DNA of 64,000 nucleotides from Sedimenticola hydrogenitrophicus (GTDB taxonomy: Bacteria > Pseudomonadota > Gammaproteobacteria > Chromatiales > Chromatiaceae): assembly GCF_029017505.1 (NCBI RefSeq), contig NZ_JAQGEI010000014.1, forward strand, positions 1 through 64,000. Reading direction: 5' to 3'. Positions 38,844-48,519 of the stretch are shown here, in pieces (position 1 is the first letter of the stretch; every line of letters starts with the position of its first letter). Position numbers and translations under genes: made by a program. The notes under the pieces are model-generated. The model was not told where the DNA came from. It did no database searches and worked only from the letters and a program-made list of their open reading frames with translations.

Positions 38844-40130
38844 TTATTCCGGTGTCTCCGGCGGCTCTTCATCCACCACCAGGTGGTCCGCGATCAGCTC
38901 GGAGAGTCCGACCACCGGCAACTCGATCCGGTACTCCTCAAGCCCCTCCTCGATCACCAGCCTGCAGTTGGCGCAGGCGGTGACCAGCACATCCGCGCCG
39001 GTTTCGGCAATCTGATCACGTTTCCGCTTGAACGCCTTGATACGCAGGCTGTCGGCATCCTCGTTACTGGAAACACCGCCACCGCCACCGCAACACCAGG
39101 CCATCTTGCCGTGCTCTTTCATGTCGACAAAATTGGTGGTGACCATATTCATCAGGCGCCGCGGCTCCTCAATGATGCCGCCCTTTCTGGCGATCGAGCA
39201 GGGATCGTGGAAGGTATAGCAGTCGGTTTCCAGATCCTTGGTCTTGATGCGACCGGCCGCGCGCAGTTCGTCCAGCAATTCCAGGATATGGATCACCCGG
39301 AACGGCAAGCGCCGGCCGATCAGGTTGGGACCTTCCCAGCGGATGGCGGTATAGGCATGTCCGCACTCGGGACTGATGACATTTTTCACCTTCAGCCGCT
39401 CGGCGCCGTCAACAATACGCTGTACCAGGGTGCGGGCGATATCGCTGGAACCGATCTGGATACCGGAATTGGTCGCTTCGAATGCGGTTGAGCAGAGCGT
39501 CCAGCTGACCCCGGCCTGTTTGAATATTTTGGCCAAACCTTCCAGATACTCCGGAAAGTTCATGATCTCCATGGACGAGAGCAGTGCCAGGTAATCTGCC
39601 CCCTCCACATCCATCGGGATCTTCAGGCCGCTATCGGCCTCGATGTGGCGGATCTGCGCCTCCAGCGCACTGAGCTTGACCCCCATGGGACTGCCGATGG
39701 TGACCGCACGGGTGGCTGCACCCTGAACCCCTTCCGGCGAATTACCCGAAGCCACCATGCCCTCCCGCGCCTTGCGCACCATGTAAACGATGTCGTTGCC
39801 GACCGGACAGATCATGGAGCAGCGGGCACACAGTGTGCAGCTGTCATAGAGCAGTTCCTGCCACTCCTGCAACAGTTCGTCGGTCACCGGCTTGTTCAGA
39901 CCCAGGACCTTTTTGATCTTGCCGACCAGGGTGTACTCCGACTCCCAGACCCGCCGCAGTGGCTCCAGCTTGTAGATCGGGGTGTATTTCGGATCACCGG
40001 TCTCGGTATAGAACAGGCAGGCCTCTGCACACATGCCGCAACTGACACAACTGGAGAAGAAGGCTGCAACAGGGGCGTCGATCTGTTCTTTCAGGGCGTT
40101 GATACCCCGTTCAAGTGTGGCTTCACTCAT
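38844..40130 (-). CDS. isp2: Isp2: HdrD-like iron-sulfur protein of the hydrogenase complex
   Basis: 428 residues. Two [4Fe-4S] ferredoxin motifs (SCVSCGMCAEAC and SCTLCARCSMICPVG) precede two CCG domains (YTFHDPCSIARKGG and MAWCCGGGGGVSSNED, then VTACANCRLVIEEGL). The same architecture is found in heterodisulfide reductase HdrD/GlpC. It carries electrons between HynSL and the Isp1 cytochrome b, possibly to the sulfur or quinone pool. The start overlaps isp1 by four bases. Confidence 0.9.
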   Translation of the reverse strand: MSEATLERGINALKEQIDAPVAAFFSSCVSCGMCAEACLFYTETGDPKYTPIYKLEPLRRVWESEYTLVGKIKKVLGLNKPVTDELLQEWQELLYDSCTLCARCSMICPVGNDIVYMVRKAREGMVASGNSPEGVQGAATRAVTIGSPMGVKLSALEAQIRHIEADSGLKIPMDVEGADYLALLSSMEIMNFPEYLEGLAKIFKQAGVSWTLCSTAFEATNSGIQIGSSDIARTLVQRIVDGAERLKVKNVISPECGHAYTAIRWEGPNLIGRRLPFRVIHILELLDELRAAGRIKTKDLETDCYTFHDPCSIARKGGIIEEPRRLMNMVTTNFVDMKEHGKMAWCCGGGGGVSSNEDADSLRIKAFKRKRDQIAETGADVLVTACANCRLVIEEGLEEYRIELPVVGLSELIADHLVVDEEPPETPE

Positions 40131-40789
40131 GACTCAACCCCCCGACGACCACTCATCGCGCCGTTATACCAACGCGAAAGGAAAACAGTGAACGTATGCA
40201 TCAGCTTGGTGAACGGGAAGGCAATCATCAGCGCCTCCACACTCAGGATGTGCAGACCCAGGATCACCGGGTAGGGATTCACCATGCGGTGATAGGCCAG
40301 ATAGCCGGTCAGTATGGGCAGGAAGGTCAATGTCCAGACCAGCCAATCTTCCCAAGTGGTGATCTTCCGCATGACCGGATTCATGATGCGGTGCCAGAGT
40401 GCAGCTAACAGCCCGACAATGGCCAGCACGGCGGCGGCGTCCACGATGGGTGTTGGCAGGCCCGGCCAGCTGAATCCAAACGTGGCCCGGAACAGTTCTA
40501 TATGGGGAACAAACATAATCAGACTGACCAACAGGCCGATATGAAACATATACCCTGCCACGACCGTCAGCGGCTGCCGCCTGAAGGTCCCCAAATCAGG
40601 AATGGAACGGGTGAGTATGGTTTTCATGCCCGGGCCAAACTCGCTGCCCTTGGGCTCGGCCAGATTCTGTTTGCGTCCCAGGGCCAGAATCTCGAACAGT
40701 CGCAGGATGACGCCGATGACAAAAATGGTCACGGCGATATCGAACGCCGTGCCCCGCGTCCAGATGAGAAAGTCCATCGGTTCATTCAT
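40127..40789 (-). CDS. isp1: Isp1: NarI-like b-type cytochrome membrane subunit
   Basis: 220 residues with five hydrophobic helices (for example AFDIAVTIFVIGVILRLFEI and VVAGYMFHIGLLVSLIMFVP) and His residues in MFHIGLL, WHRIMN, YHRMVN and LHILSVE that can ligate two b hemes. It anchors the hydrogenase and passes electrons to the membrane pool. It overlaps both neighbours by four bases, so hynS, isp1 and isp2 are translationally coupled. Confidence 0.9.
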   Translation of the reverse strand: MNEPMDFLIWTRGTAFDIAVTIFVIGVILRLFEILALGRKQNLAEPKGSEFGPGMKTILTRSIPDLGTFRRQPLTVVAGYMFHIGLLVSLIMFVPHIELFRATFGFSWPGLPTPIVDAAAVLAIVGLLAALWHRIMNPVMRKITTWEDWLVWTLTFLPILTGYLAYHRMVNPYPVILGLHILSVEALMIAFPFTKLMHTFTVFLSRWYNGAMSGRRGVES

Positions 40790-41877
40790 GATTTTTTCTC
40801 CAGATCATCAATGGTGACGGTACCGTGTGCCTTCTGTGCCTCATCCTTGGTTTTGTAGTTGAGGCCGGCGGCGGCGGCGCCCAGTACCAGGCCGGCCGCG
40901 GCGGCAAAGGCCACCGTCTGCGAATTGTCGCTGATCGGCACCGAGAGGGCGTTGTAGAAGCCGCCGGCATCCCAAAAGCGCGGTTCGGAACAACCGAGAC
41001 AGCCATGTCCCGACTCGACCGGCCAACTGGTCCCCTGATTCCACTTGGTGGTGGCGCAGGCGTTATAGGTCATCGGCCCCTTGCAGCCGAGCTTGTAGAG
41101 ACACCAGCCGGCCTTGGCCCCTTCATCGTCAAAGGTCTCGGCAAACAGGCCCTTGTCGTAGAACGGGCGGCGATAGCAGCGGTCGTGGATGCTCTGCCCA
41201 TAGAACACCTTGGGACGGTTGTACTGATCCAGTTCGGGGATCGCGCCGAAGGTGAGGAAATGCGCCAGCACACCGGTGATCACGGTGGGAATCGGCGGGC
41301 AGCCGGAGACATTGATAATCGGCTTGTCCTTGATGATATCCGAGACAGAGACCGCACCGGTGGGATTGGGATTGGCCTGCGGCAGGCCGCCGAATGCCGC
41401 GCAGGTACCCACCGCGACGATGGCCGCCGCGTCCTTTGCCGTCTCTTCCAGCATCTGCAGATTGCTGATGCCGGCGATGGTGGAGTAACCGGGATTGCCC
41501 AGCGGAATCGAGCCGTCCACCACCAGGATGTAGTTCCCCTTGTTTTCGTGCATGGCCGCCTCGCGGGCCGCCTCCGCCGCCTCACCGGCCGCCGCCTGCA
41601 GGGTGTGGTGATAATCCAGGGAGATATGATCAAAAATGAGGCTCTCGACCGATGGCGAGTGGCTGCGGGTAAGGGATTCGGTACAGCCGGTGCACTCCTG
41701 AAACGAGAGCCAGATGACCGAAGGGCGTCTGGCCCGCTCCAGCGCCGCGGCAATCGCCGGCACCATGCTGGGCGGCAGTGCCATGAGTGAGGCGGTTGCC
41801 GTACAGAACTTCAGAAAACCGCGCCGCGAAACCCCGTGACGCCTCAGGCTGTCACCCAGGGTGCTATTTTCAGCCAT
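40786..41877 (-). CDS. hynS: [NiFe] hydrogenase small subunit with Tat signal
   Basis: 363 residues from the ATG at 41877 (GGGAGG ribosome site). A twin-arginine signal (VSRRGFLKFCTATASLMALP) leads to the FeS cluster domain: proximal cluster ligands in SFQECTGCTESL, VGTCAAFGG and NVSGCPPIP; medial/distal ligands in HDRC, GWCLYKLGCKGP, YNACATTKWN and GHGCLGCSEP. A C-terminal membrane helix (TVAFAAAAGLVLGAAAAGL) anchors it. It transfers electrons from the Ni-Fe site to Isp1/Isp2. Confidence 0.95.
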   Translation of the reverse strand: MAENSTLGDSLRRHGVSRRGFLKFCTATASLMALPPSMVPAIAAALERARRPSVIWLSFQECTGCTESLTRSHSPSVESLIFDHISLDYHHTLQAAAGEAAEAAREAAMHENKGNYILVVDGSIPLGNPGYSTIAGISNLQMLEETAKDAAAIVAVGTCAAFGGLPQANPNPTGAVSVSDIIKDKPIINVSGCPPIPTVITGVLAHFLTFGAIPELDQYNRPKVFYGQSIHDRCYRRPFYDKGLFAETFDDEGAKAGWCLYKLGCKGPMTYNACATTKWNQGTSWPVESGHGCLGCSEPRFWDAGGFYNALSVPISDNSQTVAFAAAAGLVLGAAAAGLNYKTKDEAQKAHGTVTIDDLEKKS

Positions 41878-41965
41878 GTTACCTCCCTTTTTATTACTGA
41901 TCTCTGTGACTCTGTGTCGTTGTTCTCGTTGAGTGCAGGGCCGGATCACCGGATCTGCAACCCGC

Positions 41966-42397
41966 TCATTCCGGCCCGTGCGTCTCGGTATTCAATACCG
42001 AATCGAGGGCATCGAGGCTCTGGTTCATATCCTCTGTCTGGGCGCGCAACAGTGCTGGAATCTCGATCACCTCAAGCTGGAAGGCGATCCGCTCCGCCTC
42101 GCTGTTGTAGTGATCGACGATCCAGACGCCGCTGAAGCGGGACTCCCGGACCGTCGTCCTGCCCAGGACATCCAGCGTCGCCACCACCTCGCCCTCGCCC
42201 AACAGGGAGAGCAGGCGCTCTTCGTCACCCGGACCGAAGGGGATCGCCCGCAGATCGATAATGGTGGAGTCGCCGGTGCGTAGCAGCCGTTCCAGCGCAT
42301 GCCGCACCTCATGCAGCAAGGGCAGCGTGTTGTGTGTCATCCCCGGCATTACGCGATTGGAAACCGCCTCGGAGCCCTTTTGTTCGAATACGCTCAT
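41966..42397 (-). CDS. hupH: Hydrogenase expression/formation protein, HupH/HyaF C-terminal type
   Basis: 143 residues matching the C-terminal domain of HupH/HyaF: LPLLHEVRHALERLL, EGEVVATLDVLGRTTVRESR, FSGVWIVDHYN and EVIEIPALLRAQTEDM. The N-terminal half found in longer homologues is missing, which is normal in some hydrogenase operons. Such proteins help Fe-S insertion into the small subunit. It lies 88 bases before hynS on the same strand. Confidence 0.8.
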   Translation of the reverse strand: MSVFEQKGSEAVSNRVMPGMTHNTLPLLHEVRHALERLLRTGDSTIIDLRAIPFGPGDEERLLSLLGEGEVVATLDVLGRTTVRESRFSGVWIVDHYNSEAERIAFQLEVIEIPALLRAQTEDMNQSLDALDSVLNTETHGPE

Positions 42398-42571
42398 ATT
42401 CTTAAATTATCCTTTGCCACAAGACTATCCCGATTGTGTAGACCCCATGATGACCCAGGTCACGTAACCTTTTACTTTCTAAATAAACATTTTACCCATT
42501 TAATAACAGTAACTTAGCCTCACCACACCCGTGGCGCCGGCGCTTGTTCCAATGGCCGCGCCGCAGCCCGG

Positions 42572-43057
42572 TCAGCGGGGAGCGCCGGACCAGCGATCAA
42601 GCAACTCGATCACCTTGCCCACCGCCTGCGGTATCGCCTGAGCCACCGCCGCCGATGGCTGCTCGCCCCAATCCAGGCTCTCGGGTTCAATCCCCACCAG
42701 CGCACGTTGTTCCGGATAATGTTCAGAGAGACGGGCGATATCCAGCAGGTCGGTAAGGCCTACTTCATGGACGCTTTGCCGATTGCCGGTGAGGTAGCGA
42801 TCCATTTCACTCGCCTCGTAACAGACCACACTGCCGGGACGCCCCCCTGTCCGGGCCGCATCCACCACGATCAACCGGGCATGTTCCGCCAGCAGGCCCG
42901 CCAGTGAAAAACTCAAGGTACCGCCATCGACAAAGGCCACATCCTGCCGTTGCGAAAACCGCTCCTGCAGGTGGTTGATCACATGGACGCCCACCCCTTC
43001 ATCCGTCAACAGGGTATTGCCGATACCCAACACCAGCGTCGTTTTTTTCTCATTCAC
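42572..43057 (-). CDS. hynD: Hydrogenase maturation protease
   Basis: 161 residues: LVLGIGNTLLTDEGVGVHVI (Ni-sensing Glu), VDGGTLSFSLAGLL, and RLIVVDAARTGGRPGSV with conserved Asp, then HEVGLTDLLDIAR with His. The HyaD/HybD/HynD family cuts the C-terminal tail of the large subunit after nickel insertion. It is the first gene of the operon. A partial FNR-like sequence (TTGATTGATGTCAT, about 43124-43137 on the minus strand) lies 67 bases upstream, suggesting redox control, with low confidence. Confidence 0.92.
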   Translation of the reverse strand: MNEKKTTLVLGIGNTLLTDEGVGVHVINHLQERFSQRQDVAFVDGGTLSFSLAGLLAEHARLIVVDAARTGGRPGSVVCYEASEMDRYLTGNRQSVHEVGLTDLLDIARLSEHYPEQRALVGIEPESLDWGEQPSAAVAQAIPQAVGKVIELLDRWSGAPR

Positions 43058-43217
43058 CCAGGCTCATCCCGATAAACATTATTTAGCCTTATATTAATTT
43101 ATTATTTATTTCTAATCATATGACATCAATCAACATTTGCCCGATCTTGAGCTGCCATTCCGAGGCTGTAATAAATTGACTCAACCAACTACCTGTTGTG
43201 AGAAAATTTTCACCCAA

Positions 43218-43445
43218 GCACAATATATTGTGTTTTATTGAAAATCCTTTTTTTTCCGTGACTTATCATAATCCACCGGTCCCACGACATATCCAAGTCA
43301 TTGATTTTACTATTTATCAGCTTTTTCTTATGCCCCATAAACCGACTTGACAGGGACCGCCAAGGATCCTAATCTCCACACATCCAAACACAACATATTG
43401 TGTTTTCATGCCAGACACGGAAAGTAAAGACACAATATATAGGAG
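43218..43445 (+). promoter_or_regulatory. NrdR boxes upstream of nrdJ
   Basis: Two near-perfect boxes, GCACAATATATTGTGT (43218-43233) and ACACAACATATTGTGT (43388-43403), match the NrdR consensus ACACWATATATWGTGT. A third, partial box (ACACAATATATAGGAG, 43430-43445) overlaps the ribosome site of a short leader frame. NrdR represses ribonucleotide reductase genes when dATP/ATP-bound. The 42-base offset between boxes 2 and 3 is four helical turns. Confidence 0.8.
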
Positions 43446-43451
43446 TCATTC

Positions 43452-43541
43452 ATGAGAACAGACGGTCCAGTGACAATCCGCCCATGCCGCCGCATTGGCA
43501 CAACCATCCATACCCAAGCAGATACGTATTACACTTACTAA
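43452..43541 (+). CDS. Possible leader peptide of nrdJ, 29 codons
   Basis: ATG at 43452 with the ribosome site AGGAG (43441-43445) and 29 codons ending TYYTY before TAA. A second short frame of 13 codons starts at 43542 directly after the stop and ends at 43583. Neither resembles a family. They lie in the 5' leader of nrdJa, 96 bases before its start. They could be regulatory leader frames or chance. Confidence 0.3.
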   Translation: MRTDGPVTIRPCRRIGTTIHTQADTYYTY

Positions 43542-43636
43542 ATGCAGGTGATTGTTCGCCCCGGTGTTGAGAGACCGGAATAGGCGTACAACGCAAAAAT
43601 CATATATAAATATAAGAGCCGAAGGATTTATGTGAC

Positions 43637-45793
43637 ATGAAAAGCGCCCACCTTAAAGCTGTAGCCACCGCTGCCGTGGAGATTCCCTTGCAACCCGCCT
43701 CACTCGATATCTGGAACACCAAGTACCGGCTGAAGGCAAAAGACGGTACGCCCGTTGACAAGGACATCGACGGCACCTACCAGCGTGTTGCCAAGGCACT
43801 GGCCGAGATCGAGCTCACCCCCGAACTGCAGCAGGAGTGGGGCGAGCGTTTCCTCTGGGCCCTGCGGCGCGGCGCCATCCCGGCCGGGCGCATCACCTCC
43901 AATGCCGGTGCCCTGGAACACAAACCGGCCACCTCCACCATCAACTGCACCGTCTCCGGCACCATCTATGACTCCATGGACGAGATCCTGGGCAAGGTGC
44001 ATGAGGCGGGACTGACGTTGAAAGCCGGGTGCGGCATCGGCTATGAGTTCTCCACCCTGCGCCCCCGGGGAGCCTATGTGAGCGGTGCCGGCGCCTACAC
44101 CTCCGGCCCCCTCTCCTTCATGGATATCTACGACAAGATGTGCTTCACCGTCTCCTCCGCCGGTGGCCGGCGTGGCGCCCAGATGGCCACGTTCGACGTG
44201 GGCCATCCCGATGTCATGGACTTTATCCGCGCCAAGCGCGAGGCCGGTCGTCTGCGCCAGTTCAATCTCTCGCTGTTGATCACCGAAGAGTTCATGGAAG
44301 CGGTGAAACAGGACGCCCAGTGGGATCTCGCCTTCCCCATCTCGGAGAAGGAGCTGCAGGATGACCAGATCGACCTGACCGACGGCAAACAGATCATCTG
44401 GCGCGAGTGGCCCTACAAGGAGGGCTTCATCGTCGACGAGACCGGCACCAAGGTTGCCTGCAAGATCTACAAGACCATCCGCGCACAGCGGCTGTGGGAC
44501 GTCATCATGTCCTCCACCTACGACTATGCCGAACCGGGCTTCATCCTGATTGACAAGGTCAACGAGATGAACAACAACTGGTTCTGCGAGAACGTGCGCG
44601 CCACCAACCCCTGCGGCGAACAGCCCCTGCCCCCTTATGGCGCCTGCCTGCTGGGCTCGGTCAATCTGACCACGTTCGTCCGCAACGCCTTCACCAAGGA
44701 GGCAACCTTCGACTGGGCGGAGTTCCGCGAAGTCGTGGCCGTGTTCACCCGCATGCTGGATAACGTGGTGGAGATCAACGGCCTGCCGCTGGAGGAGCAG
44801 CGCAAAGAGATCGAGCACAAGCGCCGTCATGGCATGGGCTATCTGGGCCTGGGATCCTCCATGACCATGCTGGGCATGCAGTATGGCGACGCCGCGTCGC
44901 TGCGCTTCACCGAAAAGGTGACCAAGGAGCTGGCGATGGTCGGCTGGCAGACCGGCCTTGAACTGGCCCGGGAAAAAGGCCCGGCCCCGATCATGGAGCA
45001 GGAGTTCAGCGTCACCAAGGAGATGCTCACCCTGCGTCCGGAGATGGCTGTCGACAACTGGAAGATCGGCGACAAGGTCAAGGGCAAGATCCTGCATGCG
45101 AAATACAGCCGCTACATGCAGCAGATCGCCGCCGAAAACCCCGCATTGGTCGAGCAGATCGCCGAGGATGGCTGCCGCTTTACCCACCACAGCTCCATCG
45201 CGCCCACCGGCACCATCTCCCTCTCCCTGGCCAACAACGCCAGCAACGGCATCGAGCCCAGCTTCGCCCATCACTATGCGCGCAACATCATCCGCGAAGG
45301 CAAGAAGAGCAAGGAGAAGGTGGACGTGTTCAGCTTCGAGTTGCTGGCCTATCGCGAGCTGATCAACAAGGAGGCCATGCCCTACTCCGAGGAGACCGAC
45401 AAACAGTTGCCGGACTACTTCATCACCGCGGATCAGGTCTCGCCAAAGCAGCACGTGGATGTACAGGCGGCGGCGCAGAAATGGATCGACTCCTCCATCT
45501 CCAAGACCGCCAACGTCCCCACCGATTTCGATTACGAGGCATTCAAGGATATCTATCTCTATGCCTACGAACAGGGCCTGAAGGGCTGCACCACCTTCCG
45601 CTTCAATCCGGAGGCGTTCCAGGGCGTGCTGGTCAAAGAGACGGATCTGGCCAACACCACCTACAAGTTCACCCTGGAAGACGGCACGGTGATCGAGGCC
45701 AAGGGCAATGAGGAGATCGAATATGATGGCGAGATGCACACCGCCGCCAACCTGTTCGACGCCATGAAAGAGGGTTACTACGGCAAGTTCTAG
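43637..45793 (+). CDS. nrdJ: Adenosylcobalamin-dependent (class II) ribonucleotide reductase, main subunit
   Basis: 718 residues. Catalytic features: STINCTVSGTIYD (first active Cys), LKAGCGIGYEFSTLRPRG (B12-dependent RNR signature), the radical-site segment NPCGEQPLPPYGACLLGSVN (Asn-Cys-Glu) and APTGTISLSLANNASNGIEP. The C-terminal domain that re-reduces the active site is not in this chain but in the next gene, so this is the NrdJa part of a split enzyme as in Pseudomonas aeruginosa. It makes deoxyribonucleotides with or without oxygen. No cobalamin riboswitch was recognised in the leader. Confidence 0.93.
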   Translation: MKSAHLKAVATAAVEIPLQPASLDIWNTKYRLKAKDGTPVDKDIDGTYQRVAKALAEIELTPELQQEWGERFLWALRRGAIPAGRITSNAGALEHKPATSTINCTVSGTIYDSMDEILGKVHEAGLTLKAGCGIGYEFSTLRPRGAYVSGAGAYTSGPLSFMDIYDKMCFTVSSAGGRRGAQMATFDVGHPDVMDFIRAKREAGRLRQFNLSLLITEEFMEAVKQDAQWDLAFPISEKELQDDQIDLTDGKQIIWREWPYKEGFIVDETGTKVACKIYKTIRAQRLWDVIMSSTYDYAEPGFILIDKVNEMNNNWFCENVRATNPCGEQPLPPYGACLLGSVNLTTFVRNAFTKEATFDWAEFREVVAVFTRMLDNVVEINGLPLEEQRKEIEHKRRHGMGYLGLGSSMTMLGMQYGDAASLRFTEKVTKELAMVGWQTGLELAREKGPAPIMEQEFSVTKEMLTLRPEMAVDNWKIGDKVKGKILHAKYSRYMQQIAAENPALVEQIAEDGCRFTHHSSIAPTGTISLSLANNASNGIEPSFAHHYARNIIREGKKSKEKVDVFSFELLAYRELINKEAMPYSEETDKQLPDYFITADQVSPKQHVDVQAAAQKWIDSSISKTANVPTDFDYEAFKDIYLYAYEQGLKGCTTFRFNPEAFQGVLVKETDLANTTYKFTLEDGTVIEAKGNEEIEYDGEMHTAANLFDAMKEGYYGKF

Positions 45794-45893
45794 GCCGCGT
45801 AACAACCGATAAAAAAACATCAGACCCGCGTCTGACCCCGCGTCTGACCAAGAAGATTCAACCGCTCAGTCCCAACTGACAAGGTTAAGCAAT

Positions 45894-46583
45894 ATGGCAA
45901 TCAAGATTGACAGTAAAATCGTAGGCTTCAGCGTCGCCAAAGAGGAAGAGCCCGCGGCGCCCGTCGAGGCCAAGACCCCGGAAAGCAATATCATCCACAT
46001 GCATGAGAAGGTCGCCCGCCCGGAGATGCTGTTCGGCTCGACCTATAAGATCAGCACCCCGCTTTCCGAGCACGCGCTCTACGTCACCATCAACGACATC
46101 ATCCTCAATCACGGTACCGAGCATGAGGTACGCCGTCCCTATGAGGTGTTCATCAACTCCAAGAATATGGACCACTTCCAGTGGATCGTGGCCCTGACCC
46201 GGATCATCTCGGCGGTGTTCCGCAAGGGTGGCGACGTCACCTTCCTGGTGGAAGAGCTGCGTTCGGTATTCGATCCCAGCGGTGGTTATTTCAAGAAAGG
46301 CGGCAAATACATGCCCTCGCTAGTGGCCGAGATTGGCGATGCCATCCACTGCCACCTGGTGATGATTGGCCTGCTCAAGGAAGAGGGTCCCGATGAACAT
46401 CAGCAGAAGTTGATCGATGAAAAACGCGCCCAGTATGAAGAGTCGATCAACCTGCGCGACAAGGAGCACGACAGCGACTTTCCCGAAGGCGCGCAGCTGT
46501 GCAAGAAGTGCAACACCAAGGCGGCCATTATGATGGACGGCTGCCTGACTTGCCTGAACTGCGGTGATTCGAAATGCGGATGA
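45894..46583 (+). CDS. nrdJb: Split class II ribonucleotide reductase, C-terminal (TSCPD) subunit
   Basis: 229 residues. A TSCPD-type domain (TYKISTPLSEHALYVTINDI, then RRPYEVFINSKNMDHFQWIV) is followed by a helical part and a C-terminal Cys pair region CKKCNTKAAIMMDGCLTCLNCG, which likely acts as the redox tail for NrdJa. It starts 100 bases after NrdJa, on the same transcript. Same split as the NrdJa/NrdJb pair of Pseudomonas. Confidence 0.88.
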   Translation: MAIKIDSKIVGFSVAKEEEPAAPVEAKTPESNIIHMHEKVARPEMLFGSTYKISTPLSEHALYVTINDIILNHGTEHEVRRPYEVFINSKNMDHFQWIVALTRIISAVFRKGGDVTFLVEELRSVFDPSGGYFKKGGKYMPSLVAEIGDAIHCHLVMIGLLKEEGPDEHQQKLIDEKRAQYEESINLRDKEHDSDFPEGAQLCKKCNTKAAIMMDGCLTCLNCGDSKCG

Positions 46584-46607
46584 CCTGCGCCAGGTAACAG
46601 AAACCCA

Positions 46608-46640
46608 CAAAAGGCCCGTATATTGCGCGGGCCTTTTGTT
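46608..46640 (+). terminator. Intrinsic terminator after nrdJb
   Basis: AAAAGGCCCG and CGGGCCTTTT form a 10-bp stem with an eleven-base loop, followed by GTTAT. It lies 24 bases after the nrdJb stop. Confidence 0.85.
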
Positions 46641-46644
46641 ATAA

Positions 46645-46787
46645 CCCAAGTTTCAGAATTCATTTCACAATGCCAGAGTCGCTGAATTCGTAGGGTGGAT
46701 AAGCTTGCGCATCCACCGCCATCCGAATCATGGTGGATGCGCTGACGCTTATCCACCCTACAGGTACTGCGAACTCCGAAACTTGAG
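46645..46787. repeat. 143-bp hairpin element, copy 2
   Basis: Same length and stem as 36653-36795 (GTAGGGTGGATAAGC...GCTTATCCACCCTAC). The 14-base loop at 46718-46731 reads GCCATCCGAATCAT, which is the reverse complement of the copy-1 loop except for one base. The flanks keep the same orientation, so only the loop is inverted. Confidence 0.85.
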
Positions 46788-46894
46788 TTGTAAGGGGCAA
46801 TTTCTGAATTTGAGTTTGTCGAGCAGCGGCTTTGTTCACCATAGCGGAAATTTTGGACTAACTTAATAGAAGCGCTAATGACAATTGAGAGGGT

Positions 46895-48400
46895 ATGGAG
46901 ATGGTCAAGACACTACACCACTATATAGGCGGACAACGGGTCGAGGGTACCAGCGGCCGCTATGGTGACGTGTTCAATCCTGCGACCGGTGAGCTCAGCG
47001 CGCGGGTGCCGTTGGCATCGGCAGATGAGGCAAGCCGGGCGGTAGCGGTCGCTGACAAGGCGTTCGCCACCTGGCGGGATACCCCTCCACTGCACCGCGC
47101 CAGGGTACTTTTCCGGTTTAAGGCGCTGCTCGACCAACACCTGGAGGAACTCGCCGAACTGGTATCCGCGGAACATGGCAAAGTGATCAGCGATGCCCGG
47201 GGTTCAGTGATTCGGGGCATGGAGGTGGTGGAGTTTGCCTGTGGCGCCCCCCATTTGCTGAAGGGTGGTTTCTCCGAAAATGTCGGTACCAATGTGGACA
47301 GCCACTCGATGCGCCAGCCACTGGGCGTCTGCGTGGGTATTACACCCTTCAATTTTCCCGCCATGGTCCCCATGTGGATGTTTCCGCTCTCGATCGTCTG
47401 CGGTAACACCTTTATCCTGAAGACATCCGAGAAAGTACCCTCCACCGCCTTGCGGCTGGCCGAGTTGCTGAGCGAAGCGGGACTGCCGGACGGTGTGTTG
47501 AACGTATTGAACGGTGACCGGGAGGCGGTCGACACGCTGCTCACCCACCCCGGGGTAGCAGCTGTAAGCTTCGTCGGTTCCACGCCGATTGCGGAGCACA
47601 TCTATCAGACGGCTTCCAGCCACGGCAAGCGGGTCCAGGCCCTGGGTGGCGCCAAGAACCACATGGTCGTCATGCCGGACGCCGATATGGATCAGGCCGC
47701 CGATGCACTGATAGGGGCCGCCTACGGCTCCGCCGGTGAGCGCTGCATGGCAATCTCCGTGGCGGTGGCGGTCGGTGATCAGACCGCCGATGCCCTGGTC
47801 GAGAGACTGGCCCCCCGGGTGGAAAACCTGAGGATTGGCCCCGGCACCGACCCCGCCGCGGAGATGGGCCCCCTGGTCACCGGTGAACACCGGGACCGGG
47901 TCAAAGACTACGTGGACCTGGGCGTTGCCGAGGGGGCACGGCTACTGGTGGATGGTCGCGATCGGACGATCGATGGCCATGAAAACGGTTTTTTTCTCGG
48001 CGGCTGCCTGTTCGACCGGGTGTCGACCGATATGCGCATCTACCAGGAGGAGATCTTCGGCCCGGTACTGTGTGTGGTGCGGGTGCCCGATTTCGAGACC
48101 GCACTGAGGATGGTCAATGACCATGAGCTTGGCAATGGCACCGCAATCTTTACCCGCGATGGCGATACCGCGCGCACCTATGCATCGCGGGTACAGGTCG
48201 GCATGGTGGGCATCAACGTGCCGATTCCGGTCCCCATGGCGTTCCATAGTTTTGGTGGATGGAAACGCTCGCTGTTCGGGGACATACATGTGCACGGCAT
48301 GGAGGGCATCCACTTCTATACCAAGCTGAAGACCATCACTTCACGGTGGCCCCAGGGTATTCGTTCCGGCGCGGATTTTCATATGCCGATCATGAAATAG
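46895..48400 (+). CDS. mmsA: CoA-acylating methylmalonate/malonate-semialdehyde dehydrogenase
   Basis: 501 residues, ALDH fold. [20 protein letters not shown] is the MmsA signature, [20 protein letters not shown] is the NAD loop, and [12 protein letters not shown] holds the catalytic Cys; the C-terminus ends in [10 protein letters not shown]. The enzyme converts (methyl)malonate semialdehyde to acetyl- or propionyl-CoA. A second ATG at 46901 has better ribosome-site spacing (GAGAGGG) and may be the true start. It is followed by a beta-hydroxyacid dehydrogenase, an mmsAB-like pair. Confidence 0.92.
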   Translation: MEMVKTLHHYIGGQRVEGTSGRYGDVFNPATGELSARVPLASADEASRAVAVADKAFATWRDTPPLHRARVLFRFKALLDQHLEELAELVSAEHGKVISDARGSVIRGMEVVEFACGAPHLLKGGFSENVGTNVDSHSMRQPLGVCVGITPFNFPAMVPMWMFPLSIVCGNTFILKTSEKVPSTALRLAELLSEAGLPDGVLNVLNGDREAVDTLLTHPGVAAVSFVGSTPIAEHIYQTASSHGKRVQALGGAKNHMVVMPDADMDQAADALIGAAYGSAGERCMAISVAVAVGDQTADALVERLAPRVENLRIGPGTDPAAEMGPLVTGEHRDRVKDYVDLGVAEGARLLVDGRDRTIDGHENGFFLGGCLFDRVSTDMRIYQEEIFGPVLCVVRVPDFETALRMVNDHELGNGTAIFTRDGDTARTYASRVQVGMVGINVPIPVPMAFHSFGGWKRSLFGDIHVHGMEGIHFYTKLKTITSRWPQGIRSGADFHMPIMK

Positions 48401-48519
48401 ACGACTCATTATCCGCCAATCGGCAACTGCCCGGCCAAGGCCTCCCGGGGCTTGACGCGGATGTACTCGCCGAAACGGGCGGAATCCACCATTACATACA
48501 CGATGGAGCGGAGGTAGAT

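Noticed and set aside
43446-43636. Cobalamin riboswitch before the B12-dependent reductase
   Set aside because: No recognisable B12-box; NrdR boxes explain regulation better.
43700-45820. 706-codon open frame on the minus strand opposite nrdJ
   Set aside because: It is exactly antisense to a well-supported gene, has no family match, and long antisense frames are expected in GC-rich codon usage.
48259-48519. Extended start of the GarR-like gene
   Set aside because: It overlaps the end of mmsA, while a good ribosome site precedes 48520.
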